Assembly (NCBI GenBank): GCA_951394405.1 | Contig: OX596335.1 | Span: 4,402,001-4,466,000, forward strand | Length of the DNA: 64,000 nucleotides | Reading direction: 5' to 3' | Source: Coprinellus micaceus | Lineage: Eukaryota; Basidiomycota; Agaricomycetes; Agaricales; Psathyrellaceae | In this document: positions 24,055 through 35,600 of the stretch, piece by piece | Layout of the letters: the number at the start of each line of letters is the position of its first letter | How positions within the stretch are numbered: the first letter of the stretch is position 1 | Position numbers and translations under genes: made by a program | The notes under the pieces: generated by a model | Seen by the model: only the letters and a program-made list of their open reading frames with translations | Told to the model about the DNA's origin: nothing | The model's database searches: none

Positions 24055-27000
24055 TCGACCGGCTGGTTGGTCAGGTTATGGTCATGGGCATGGCTTCCCT
24101 CCAAGCCTGTTCCCACTGGGTGCCAGGGGCGATGACCCAGTGACGGCAATATTGAGCATCTCATCTAATCTATCTCCCTCCTCTTCTTGCGAGGTGGGCG
24201 GTGAGTCCTTGAACAACAGTTTTACAACTTTACAACCTTCCGAGCGGGTCTTCGGGCGGCTGATGTATCACCTGAATCTTTGGATATATATCTTTCTATG
24301 GACTGGCTGACTGGGAGAAGGGTGGTGAAGATGGTGATGAAGCGTGCTTTACGATTATGGATGGATTTGGTATTTTATTCTGCTTCTTCTCTTCACTTTA
24401 GGCGCTACGAAGTGGACAAGTCGCCAGGCCGTCTTTCTCCCCCTCTACTGACCCGCAGCATCCTTGACGAGGTTCACCCGAGCCGAGGGCCTAGGCCGCG
24501 AGCCTCATCATAGACCTTTCCTCGGAGGTGCGATTGAGGCTAACTGTAGACGACCTGTCGACCTGAGGTACAACGGGGTGCGTTTTTAGCGATATGGTGC
24601 GCTCCGCGTCGGGTGGCAGCATAGCTACCAGATTCCAAGGGCATTTAAAAAGGGACCTTTGAGGCATTTGCCATGGATACCCAGGGCAAAAACGAGCGCT
24701 AAGCGCTTATGCGTTACTCAGGTGACGTCGTAACCGCAGAAGAGAATTGGGTTCACAACGTGCTCGAGTAAGTTTGTTTGTCCATAACGAACCGTCTTCT
24801 ATCGAATAAGCGAGCTGCAGCGAAATACTGAGCCAATTTGTTTCCAGCAGGCAACTCGGATTTCGAAGCCAGACCTTGCTGAGAGCGGAGGCAAGACGGA
24901 GACTTGAACCAATCACCTGTATTCTAGGCTTCTCAGCACGTCATGTTTGACTCTTCCCTGGCGTTTTCCATCAGATCTGCCCCGTCCACAGAGTGCAAAC
25001 ACTGTAAGAACGAGCGGAAGGATAGATATGGGTGATAAGTGAAGGGGTTGAAAGGCTAGGTCACGTCGAAGTTGGAGTTAGCTATCAGGTTTGCTAGACA
25101 GATGCATCCGAATTCCGTGAAGGTCGAGGGTAACTTCTAATCTATTAAGCGGTGATGGCCTGGAACTGTCTGTTTTGGTTCGCATAATTGGACCATGCAT
25201 ACCAATTTGGTGCAATGGTAGACATGTTGGGTGATATAACGGTTGGCTGGACATACCACGGCCGTCGGACGTCGTCCCGATATGGATCTGTCTCCTATTT
25301 TGCCAGCGCTTATTGGTTTACGATCATGACGAACGAGCTCAACGCCCTGGAAAGTACCAATCGAGGAGGACCTACAGTAGTCATACCCGGGGATTAGGAT
25401 ACCGCCTACATTGGGTGGGAAGCAGTCGTTGGGATCGTCATTCCAGGGTACTCCCGCTCACCGGTGCCCTGGTGTTCCTCGTGAAATCAATTGAACGAGG
25501 GCCTCAAGGTCAGGGGTCCTCGCCGCTAAGGTCATTTGGGCAATTGACCGGCGGAGGATGGCGGTTCGAGCGAACGAACGCTTCCGAGTGGGTATTGCTC
25601 GCATTCATGCATCGAGGAACCAGCTTCCGAATCGACGTTGCTTGCACCTTGTGCCGGCGTCGCGTCATTGCCGCGTGCATGATAGAGGTCTTGCGCGGAT
25701 GGCCGGCACTACAGACGTCGGCTCTGAACTTAGCGAGGACGCACGAAGTCGAAGACCGGAATTCGAAGAAAGCAAAGAAGGTATGTTCGTATTGTTCTGG
25801 GATACTTTAACGTTGATGTTCTCCCGCGACATAGAATTCGAAGGAGCGTTGGGCCACAGGAGCACAAGGTATTAAAGAGCAAAGCAGGGGAGGTAGGTCC
25901 GGCTCGCTCCAGTGACCGAGGGTTCATTAAACCGTGATGTGCGCCATGAAGCGGGAGTTTGGCTCAGAGTATCCATACACACCTAGTTCGACACGGGAAC
26001 TCGAGAAGGTCTGAGTATGGGTGGGCTCGAAAGTGTATAATCCACCCAAAGTCATATTTAAATTTCAATTCAAATTTGCGTTGCAATCTTCCGGCAAATT
26101 CCAGGAGAATGTTAGAGGCATAGCTGAACGTATCACAATGCTCGTGGAAGAGAACAACAGTTTAGTCTTCTGGAAGTCCGATAGGAACTCGCATGACCAG
26201 CTTAGAAGCCAGCAGAGCTACTCCGATACTCCAGCGAAAGCGTCGAAACGCTTGAGCACACCTCGGAGCTTATCTCACCGAATTCTGACTCGAGCACGCC
26301 TTGTCAAATCGTTTGCACCCGCCTAGCTAGTTAGTCACCAATACGCCTTCGAAGCCTGCTGACACACACGGGGTAACCTCTGCGCACTCACGTATGGCAT
26401 CCAGTTAATATCGCCTGCAGACCTCGAGACCTTTCGAGCTTTTCCGTGGGACTGTGCGACGAAGCGGGGGTCAGTGAGAAGCATTTCGAAGAGTATAATA
26501 CCTCACATGATTGCGAAATTTCCCATTGTCGACGGGGAGGTTTCCTTCCGAGGCCTCGTGGTATAGAACGAGGCTATGAGATACCAAACGAGCTGTTATC
26601 TTGCCAGTACGGGCTGCATCATGCTCAGCAGCCCGAGGCATTTTAGAGAATCTCCGACAGAAATTTAAGGCCCTCAATACTGAATAACTTTCTCAACAAG
26701 AATACAACACTAGGGAGGCCGCCGAGGACGGAGTGTATAGAAAAACTCCAAAATAGCTCTGCAGCTCGAGGCAGGAGCTTCTGTCGAGGCGCCTCGAAGG
26801 GAAATTTTCGGTAATTGTGGCACCAACAGCTTGTGCGCCCCATGCGGGAGGGATGTGGCGTGCCTACTCGATGACCTTCTAGGAAGCCGAGACATTCCGT
26901 ATTGACATCCGCCACCCTCCCTGAATTTCTGCCACCAACCAGGCCACGATCTGGCTTTGTGGCTTGAACTTCGAAGGTGGCCGGTGCTCGGGCGTTCAGC

Positions 27001-30000
27001 CCAGAGCGAATCGGAGAGCCCAGATGCCGCAGCTGGACAATATCGGCCAGTATACCGCCGCAGTTCGGGAGTCGAGCGAAACGTGCTGGAGGACGGGAAG
27101 GCTTGGGTAACCTGACGTCGAAAACCCCTCACCCATGACGCTCATTGCGCGTCAGAACTTTAAGCGAAAAACCACGAATATAGACTTTTCACCCGGTCAC
27201 ATCGCTCAAGGGGGCGAAAGCGGTGTCGTCGGCCAACACGGTACCCCGCGCCCATTGAGTACTGCGCAATTCGACTTGACGTGCACCGCTCTCTAGGCCT
27301 CAAAGCCTGAGATGCGTCAAATCAAGCAAATTGTCGTCCCTGGAATACTCCCCTCCAGATGGGATTTGATCCCAAGAGGGGCAGCCACCATCGTCGCCTA
27401 CCAGTGCCTTCGGCATTTAAACTGAACACCAGGAAAGACTGCGAATGATAGCATGGCGTTGCTTGACATTTGGACGTTCGTCAGGCGAGTTGAGCTTGCC
27501 AATGATGCACTGGCAAGTTCATCAAAATCCGACCTGTTTCTGAAGTGACCGAGTTTCAAGTCGAGTCGTTTCTCGAGTTGGGTCTCGCCATCACCCAAGA
27601 TTGGAAGAAACGCATCTAATCAGTGGAAGCAGAATCAGCGAGGGGGGTTGAGGGGGAGGTTTCTTTCCCCCGAATGTTATTTTGGGAGGTACTTATTAGC
27701 CAGGATCATCGACGTCGGCTCAGGAGGCCCAGGGGGATATGGTGACCACCTGGTGGGTGGGCAGGGAACACCGACCAAGCCCGATCTGAGGGTGCGCTGA
27801 CCAACGGATTCGCGACGAGGGACCAAGTCGGGCAATTCGTACCGCCTCGCCGCGAGGTCGCCTTCCCAAAGCGCACATGTCGGGGATGTTGAGGGCGGCA
27901 ATAGCACTATGGACATGCATATTCAAGTTTGGGCGCTTGATCCCGTCACCTTCTCACCCGTTTACCATCCAAGGGAACTTCCAAGCTTGCGTATTTCCCA
28001 AAGCTTCCTTCGGTCGCAGGCGCATGGCAGATGGGGCCAAGTCGTGCACGCGCATCTTGTGTCCACACACATCGGTGTGAACGAGCGATCCAAGCAAGCG
28101 GCTCGCGAGTCGTTGTCCTTCTTGATTCTTGTTTTCGTTGGGGTCCGCATTCTCCGGAAGCGTCCGATCGTGGTAGTGACCACGAATCCAACGGAAAGGG
28201 TCCAATTTGGGATGTCGCATTGAATAGAGTTCGTCTGCCCTGTGCAAGTTACTAAGGCAGGTGAGAATTGAGTTGGACCACATGTACACATTTTTTTTGA
28301 ATTGAAAACGTTAGGGTATACATACGCTTGGGGCACACGACACAAGTCGCGCTCTGCGTGAGGGTATGCCGCGGTAACTGGGCGGCTTTGTGTAGCGTTT
28401 TTGGGTCGTATGGGCCTCCTGGTGCCGCGGCAGCAAGGCTGAGTGAGAGGGATCGAGAATGGGGCTGGTGAAGGCACCCTTCATCGATTACTGAATCGAG
28501 AAGGTGGTCAGGCTTTGCGATTCGGAGTTTACGTTAGGATACCCAGCCTTACCGACTCACTAGGAGTTCGATCGGTTGGGGAAGCGTAAGCGGACTGCGA
28601 TGGAACGTAAATTTGTGTGAGGGTACTGCTTGCGATTGGGTGGACGAAGCCTCCTTGACGATGTGGCGTAGCCCACCCTATGTTCTGGTGCGTAACTAGA
28701 CTTTCGGGTGTGCTGGCCGAAATCTGCGGAAGTGAGGGGTGAGCGCACGAGGTGAGGTTCGTTCCATGCACCTGTACGACATACCAGAACGGCCGGTGTT
28801 CACTACGCTACTCGGGGACGAACAGAAACCTGACGCTGGAACAACGAAGTTAGACCGTCTACAGTAGACGTTGGACATATGCCGTCAAGAATACATGAAA
28901 GAAGACTCACCAACGACGTTATTCCTAAGGGTAACCCGCAGACTATTCTCATACTCGACGCTGCTCGGCATCCGCAGTGTCAATAGAAAAGTCTGGCGAG
29001 TTTTGACGGTCAAATGACATCCAGCGGTCAATCCAGAAGGTTGGAGTAGAGCCGAACCACCCCAGTCATTCTATTTCCAAACCAAATGAGAGCTATCTGG
29101 AAGTTCCACTCCGCGAACGCGAACACGATCGGCCAAGAAAAATCAGACAAGACAGACACAAACAGGCGCTCCAAGCAAAGCATGGCATGGCATAGCCTAC
29201 CCGAATTTGGTAGAAAGCTGGCATGCGCTTGGGGAGTGGCGATTATCGATGCGAGAGGGGAGATTAGGCAATAGGCTGCGAGTGACTGACTGACTGACGA
29301 CTGCGTTAACGGAACCGCCAGATACGATTAACCTCACTCACGGTTTAATGCGTAGACACGAGGATGCGCTCCAAGACATCTTAGACAGAATCCGAGTAGG
29401 GAGCCATGAGAATGACTGCCCTAAAGCAGGCACTCTAGGCCTAGAATATCGTGCGCTGAGTTCATATATTAGGAAACGGAGGCCTGGCTGAAGTGGAGAT
29501 GAAATACTTGGTTTGATTGTCTCGTGGGAGCACGAGGGAACTTTGGCGAGGTTGAGGAAGGTTGAAAAGATCGACGAAGATAGTGCCTGGACCTAGCGCT
29601 GAACGGAGCCGGAGTTAAGAGAGGAGTAGCGAAGATGCGCTCAGAGACGTTCTAACTGAAAATACCAGACCCAACTTCCTGGCGGTAGCACGTCAGCGCC
29701 CATCCATTACGAAAAACTGATCTTTGGCTATGAGGATGTCATAAGCCGCTCAAAGTCAAGTAGTCAGCGACATGACCTGTCGAGGAAGGTACCGGATGGG
29801 TTAGCCTCGGTATGAGGGAGGTTAATCGCCCAGACAGGCAGCCCTGTTTTGGTTACTTTGTCGATCCCAAGTATCCATCCAGATATAGTAGAACATAAGT
29901 AGACCAGGGTGAACTTTGGACTTCTATGGAGAAATCGTGTGGTTGTATGCGGACGCGCAGCGGAACCAGGCCTTACCGATGCGCAGTTGGGTGTGAGAGC

Positions 30001-30524
30001 TGTTGAAATGAGCCGGAGGATAGGCAGAGCCTGCTGACCATTTCGTGCAACGCAACCGTCCAGGTTTGGCTTGCGATATACCGTCCGAATGCTGCCTATC
30101 GGCAGTCTTCGACGTCAGTGGTCGCCTGACCCCTTGAGGGGGCTGGAATGTTGTATCCTGAGAAGAGACTGCGAGGAAAGAGATCGAGAGTGTCGAGATC
30201 TTGGAATATTGGGAATCGCTGAGCCGCCGATGAAAGCCAAGGCGATGAGGAATGAGCTGGGTCGTCAAAGGCAAATCTGGGTCGTTGAAACATGTTCAGG
30301 GTCTCAAGAATACCTTGGCCCATGTCTTGCTGCCAAACGGTCGAGAATGGTGCACGAGTGGGAGATCGTACCCAAACTCCGTGGCAGGACATGGTGGTAC
30401 AGGAACAAGGAGAGCTCCGCATCGCTCGCAGTGCTTTGACCCGTTCACCACGTGGGTACGCCGAAATTCGTGAGAAATTCGGTCAAAAAAGTCAATTTCG
30501 CCTCATCGCCAAACCCTCCGCGAA
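24055..30524. other. Gene-poor stretch, 6.5 kb
   Basis: The largest empty region. No ORF matches a family I know. One possible remnant is the minus-strand reading 28283..27954, which includes LDPFRWIRGHYHDRTLPENADPNE and ends just before a GTGAGA donor, but no start, partner exon or family could be established. Other long readings (26710-27132 -, 25313-25810 +) look like chance ORFs. A (TGAC)4 microsatellite is at 29283-29298 and AGCGCTAAGCGCTTA at about 24697-24711. Confidence 0.45.
29283..29298. repeat. (TGAC)4 microsatellite
   Basis: Four perfect TGAC units in non-coding DNA. It is short, with no evident function. Confidence 0.6.
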
Positions 30525-31460
30525 ATGGCAGACAACCCCAACCCTGCGTCCAGCAGCACCCCCGGACCTTCCTCCTCCTCCTCGTCACCGGTTCCCAGCA
30601 ACGAAAATACCTCGAGCGCGTTTGAGAGATGGAGGAGAAAGGCTATGCTTGTTACGGGCCTCGGGGTGACGGAGGAGGAGAGGATGGCGGATTTGCAAGC
30701 TCACCATGTGCGGACTTGTGAGAAGACCAAGGACTACCTCATGAATTACAGTGCGTTTTATCTCTAGTATCCACGATGCGTACTAAACACGACTGTTCAA
30801 TAGGCCCTGTGGTCGTATTCATGCTCAAGCATCTCAAGGTTGCCGGGTGTGACGTGCCAGCACAAAACATTCTGTGTGCTCCCTGCGACCTGACGCGCTC
30901 GGGAGGGTTCGAGAATAAGCGGGGCGCTGTTGTACTTTGTGCAGGAAATTTCTTCAGCCAGGCACATGTGGAGAACACGATGGTGCATGAGCTCATGCAT
31001 ATGTACGATCAATGCCGGTTCAAGGTTGACTGGGATAATCTCCGGCACCATGCCTGTAGCGAGGTAAGTGTTCGTCGTGAGTGAACCTAGATGCTAAAGC
31101 CTAGCCCCGATTCGTAGATTCGCGCCAATAACCTGAGTGGTGATTGCAGGTACACCCGCGAGCTTCGACGAGGGTTCGTGTCTTTCTCGAAGCAACACCA
31201 GGTAAGAAGTTAACCCTTGTCCGGCCCCGCGTTAACGAGAAATTAAATTGACTCTGTCCAGGCCTGTGTACGACGTCGGTCGATCGAGTCTGTAACAGCC
31301 AACCCCGCTTGTCCGGATGAGGCCGCTGCTGAACGTGCAGTCAATGAGGTGTGGGATAGCTGTTTCAACGACACCAGGCCATTCGACGAGGTACGGACGT
31401 TCTCCTCGCGATTTACTATCCTGAATGACGACCCTAATCCCCCTCCCCTAGATTTATTAA
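30525..31460 (+). CDS. ATP23: Mitochondrial inner membrane protease ATP23 (peptidase M76)
   Basis: This is a zinc metalloprotease of the mitochondrial intermembrane space. In yeast it processes the Atp6 precursor, helps assemble the F0 part of ATP synthase, and degrades Ups1. Exons are 30525-30750, 30804-31063, 31118-31201, 31262-31390 and 31452-31460, giving 235 residues. Residues 1-30 are a Ser/Pro-rich low-complexity leader. The catalytic HELMH motif is at 137-141 (two zinc His and the Glu). Family blocks are [57 protein letters not shown] and the end RPFDEIY. Several conserved Cys fit disulphide formation after Mia40-type import. The final exon encodes only Ile-Tyr-stop. The gene lies 337 bp upstream of the Kre9-like gene on the same strand, as an independent transcription unit. 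Confidence 0.97.
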
Positions 31461-31797
31461 TTACGCAGTCTTTCAGGGGTTGATCCGTAGTGGGGCTAAC
31501 CTCCCATACCCCTACTATACGCCCCTTTGCTTCATCCCCACTCCGCCTACATTCATCGCTACTTAGACTTAGAAAAGGTCATATACTCCACATCTCTTCT
31601 CCGGGCTAAAGAGGAGCCAGAATATTCTACAACGGAGGACCCCTTTAGTTGATCCGGTTTATTTATTCATATTTGTAACCCCGGATGTATAAAATTCTCT
31701 GACGGTCTACGTGAACCTCGTTCCTCATCGTCCCAAACGTTGTCCCCACCGTTCATCGTCGTCGAGCTCGCGCTCCTTCCTACAAATTAGTGCCGTC
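31461..31797. other. Intergenic, ATP23 to Kre9-like gene
   Basis: This holds the ATP23 3' UTR and the promoter of the wall-protein gene, including the TATA box at 31688. The leader just before the ATG is C/T-rich. No ORF is supported. Confidence 0.6.
31688..31694 (+). promoter_or_regulatory. TATA box of the Kre9-like gene
   Basis: TATAAAA lies 104 nt before the start codon and is followed by a C/T-rich leader, a normal arrangement for a highly expressed fungal wall-protein gene. Confidence 0.6.
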
Positions 31798-32650
31798 ATG
31801 TTCTCCAAGCTCGCGTGAGTGGCGTTCAGGGTCTCCTGGGCGTGTTGGCAAGGTCTACGATTGTGCTGACCTTGGATTCCAGCCTCCTTGCGCTCCTTAC
31901 CCCTCTCATCTCCGCCTTGACTCTCCACATTCCTCAAGAAGTCAGGTCTCAGGAACCCGTCACCATTACCTGGGATACCGCTGCCACCGACCCGTGCGTC
32001 CTTTTAGTTACCAGGAAGAATGTAGACATTGAAAGCCTCCTCCTTTAGTGCACAATTCACCATGCAGCTCGTCAACGAAGCCTTCAATGACCAATTCGCC
32101 ATTGCCAACAACGTTGATCCCAACACAGGCGCGATTACCGTTACTCTCCCCGTCGTCCCTGCCCGGTTCGTGCCTTCGTTACCAGGTTCTTCCGATTCTT
32201 CCTGCTCACAAAAAGCTAAATAGGGGTGGATACACTTTGAGGGCTGTCAACGTCGGTAACATCAACGACGTCTACTCCGAGACCGGCACCTTCAGCATCC
32301 TCGATCTCTCCACGAGCTTCACTTCTTCCTCGACGACCTCCACTTCCACCAGCACTGGCAGCACCTCTTCGAGGGCAACCACGACCGGCACTGGTAGCAC
32401 CACGTGAGTCTTCTTGTTCTTCGAATGATGGATGATGGGTTAATTATGGCGACACAGCTCGAGCCGTTCTACCACCAGCGCCTCCTCCACCTCCACCTCC
32501 CGCTCGTCGACGGCTTCCACCGAGACCACTGGCACCTCCGCTAGCCCTGCTGCCACCGCTCTCTCTGGAAACAACGCTGACTCGCTCAAGTTCAACGCTG
32601 GTGTCGTCGTTGCAGCTCTTGCTGCTGGTGTTGCTGCCTTCGCTCTCTAA
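31798..32650 (+). CDS. Kre9/Knh1-like Ser/Thr-rich GPI-anchored cell-wall protein
   Basis: This is a secreted surface protein of 205 residues. Exons are 31798-31814, 31883-31993, 32049-32165, 32224-32403 and 32458-32650. The signal peptide is about residues 1-18 (FSKLALLALLTPLISA). A beta-sandwich domain of the Kre9/Knh1 N-terminal type follows, seen in EPVTITWDTAATDP, FTMQLVN, TVTLPVVPA and GGYTLRAVNVGNINDVYSETG. A Ser/Thr tract (about 125-175) is suited to O-mannosylation. A GPI-anchor signal ends the protein: a small-residue site near GNNADS, then a hydrophobic tail AGVVVAALAAGVAAFAL. Relatives take part in or decorate the beta-glucan wall; the specific role is unknown. The first exon encodes only five full codons, so the signal peptide is split by an intron. 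A TATA box precedes it. Confidence 0.93.
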
Positions 32651-35600
32651 TCGCTCTAGCGAGTGACAGTGTGGGCTCATCGCGGAGCCAAGTCGCGCCT
32701 TTCACTGAACGCTTATTGGGGTTCTATTCTATCTATTCTCTTGCACACCATCGGCACCTCGGCATACGATACACACCAGGACCTCGACCCATCGCATTAT
32801 ACCATCGTCTTCTTTGTATATCCCACCTCTTGGTTTAATTGATCTGGACTTTCAGTTCTTCTCGATTTCAACCTTGGGCATCTGCGATTGCGGTCGTTCT
32901 CGTCCTGGCAGCACCGTGTGCCGTTTAATCTCCACCCACCCTACCCTCGTCCCTTCCGGCTGGTGACGACCCGCCATGCTTTTTACGGTTGACGACCTTC
33001 GATTCTTCCCCGACCTATACTCTCTTTTTGTAACCACTATCCTTGGCGCTTACCGTGTATTCTAATGTCGTTAACCTTTATGTCAAAGCAATGTACGCTG
33101 AGTCGAAGTTAGAGCTTCTTGGAAGCTTGGGGTGGTTGCTGCTCAGAGTCAGAGGTATACGTACACTAGTGACCTACTTCGTCCGCGGTCTTCTGGTCCC
33201 CACACCGGAGGTGGGTGTGGGGATTGCACTTTGCAAGTCGCCGGCTCGTTCGTTGGCGTTTGCGAGGCAGACAGATGTTAGGGACGTGCACGCCTCGTTG
33301 CACTCTCTGGTATTTTTATTTTTATCATGTTCGTGAACTGTGTACAGAAGACTTCTCCCGAATTCGGTTTTACCGGTGCGAAGGTTGTAATGCATGACGT
33401 CTCCAGCCCTTGTGTACGTGAGTATTGTGGATATACTTCACCCTAAACCCCATCGCACTCAATTCAATTGACCGAGGTTCTCTTGAGGGAAAGCTATTTC
33501 CGAGTCAGTCGGTGAGAGTTGTGCTTACGGAACCAGAGGCTAGAAATCCCATAGGAGGGTTCGAAGGGATCAGGTTCTGTCAGGGTGTACTTATTCTCGT
33601 CCCTCGTTCAAGCCAGCCTGATCACAGAGCTTTCTCAGCAAGATAGATGAGCCCCAGAATTCCAAGTTCCTACCCCGAGCCAAGCGTATGGGAGTCACTT
33701 TCTACCAAGGGATATAGCTGCATTATGGCGCAATATCTGGCTACTCGGGCAGATGATGGGGAGTCAGAGCAACGAGGACGAATAAGCGCCGGTATGTAGT
33801 AAGCCACGGGCAGCCTAGGTCGTCGCTTTGTCAGTCCTCCGGCGAGTTTTTCCGGAGTAGCCTCGCAAACCAGACTCGAGCTGTGAACCAAGATAACCGC
33901 TTTCTCTACACAAGAGCTCCTTATCAGCAGTTTGGCCACGATTGTGGACAACGTGTTTTGGCTTCTTTCGGTAGCCTAAATGCGCGTGGTGCACCAACAG
34001 TGATTGGTGCGTAGCGCTTTGGCTGGAAGTTCGGTCAGTGGCGGTGGACGACGATCACCCCTCTGACCTCACTGGCGTGAATGGTGAAGAGCCGACCGGC
34101 AAACAAACGCACGTATGCGCTCAGAAAGGATCAGTTTGCATGACGCTCACGTAACGCAGCTCAATTCGAGTGCCTTGTGTGCACTCTGCCTGAATCCCCA
34201 TGTCCAGGAATAGGCTGGAGGTCGCTGGTCGGGTACCCCGGGTACGAGGGGCGGTCAGCGCTTCCCGTGCATAAACACGGAACCCATATCTTGAGGGGCG
34301 CCAGATAGGAAGAACCTGTTGGTATTCGTTGCCCATCTAAGTACAGGAATGGCCTAGTGGCACCGCTGCTCTCCAGGTACATACACGTGTGCACTCGGGT
34401 AACGTACACGTTGTCTCTGAGTGGCTTGGTTGATCAGAGCACTATTCAATTGGGGGGATTTCGGAAGCCTGAGCGCCGGTGATGCATTGTATCATAGGAT
34501 AGTGGTATTGTCGCCGAATTGAGCTGGTACTGGGGGATTTGCGTCGCTTACACTTGATTTTCCATGGACCCTGCATGGTACGGCACACACTGCCGTACTA
34601 CAGTTCAGTATACCCCACAATATCACTGGGTTTTGCCGAAAAGTGGCCTGGAGGTAGCATAGATTGGTTAAGCGCCCAACCGGCGCCTCGGCGAATTATC
34701 TAAGCGTTAAGCCCCTATCTCCATCCCCATCAGCCTGGCGTCATGCCGTTCGGACAATTCAACGTTCCTTATAGTAAACCAACCTTCGGAACGAGGACGC
34801 CAACTAAACCGTAGAATCTCAAGATACTCCCGAAATCTTGGGAGAAATTGGGTAGATGGAGATATTATTCCAGATTATATTGAATGGATCATGGGATCTG
34901 AAGACTCTGAAGCCCTGCCTACTACCACCGCAGGCACGCTGCACGCTGCTGTGTCAAGAAGTGCTTCCATCCATGCACACTACTGGAGGAGTGTGGTCAT
35001 AGTTGTAGTCATAGAAGCAAAGTCGAACAATGTCCAGGGTGAATTTAGTGCTGCGCCGATGAGTAAGGGGTGTTTCGACCATAAAACCCATGATTTCAGA
35101 AGCTATTCGTCGAATTTCACTTCTGTTCTAGCCTTTGGGATGTGGAGTTGTGTTACGGGTATATTGCCTCCTATCTTTGTGTGCTGCGCGGTGGGCGAGC
35201 AGATTTCGCGAACGTAGAGTCCGACTCGGTCGTGTAGTTCTTGGACCTTCGTCTTGGTTGCTTGTCAACTCCACTTCGACCAAAGGTGTGGTTTAGTAGG
35301 TCTAGAACGATAACCTCCCGAAACATTGATGCTGATGCTTCCAGTAGCAGCGAAAGAAGGGGGCTTCCTCGGCGGTTGAAGTGGAGCGACTGGAGGCGGA
35401 CCCTGCCAGTTACCAGGCTGTCCGCCGCGGGAGGACGAGATAGTCCAATCATCGCCTTTGGCGCTTGTTTTAGGACTAATTCCGAGTCGACTGTACCGAC
35501 TCGGACCTCTGAGGACATGGCCTCGACATTGTTTGCCGCGGTCCCTTTGCGAGGGGCAATTCAATTCGGTAGTTTGAAAGAAAGGGCTCGAGAGAGTACC

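Noticed and set aside
24880..24960. Possible tRNA (minus-strand GGTTCAAGTC resembling a B box)
   Set aside because: No matching A box, and the T-arm and acceptor stems do not pair.
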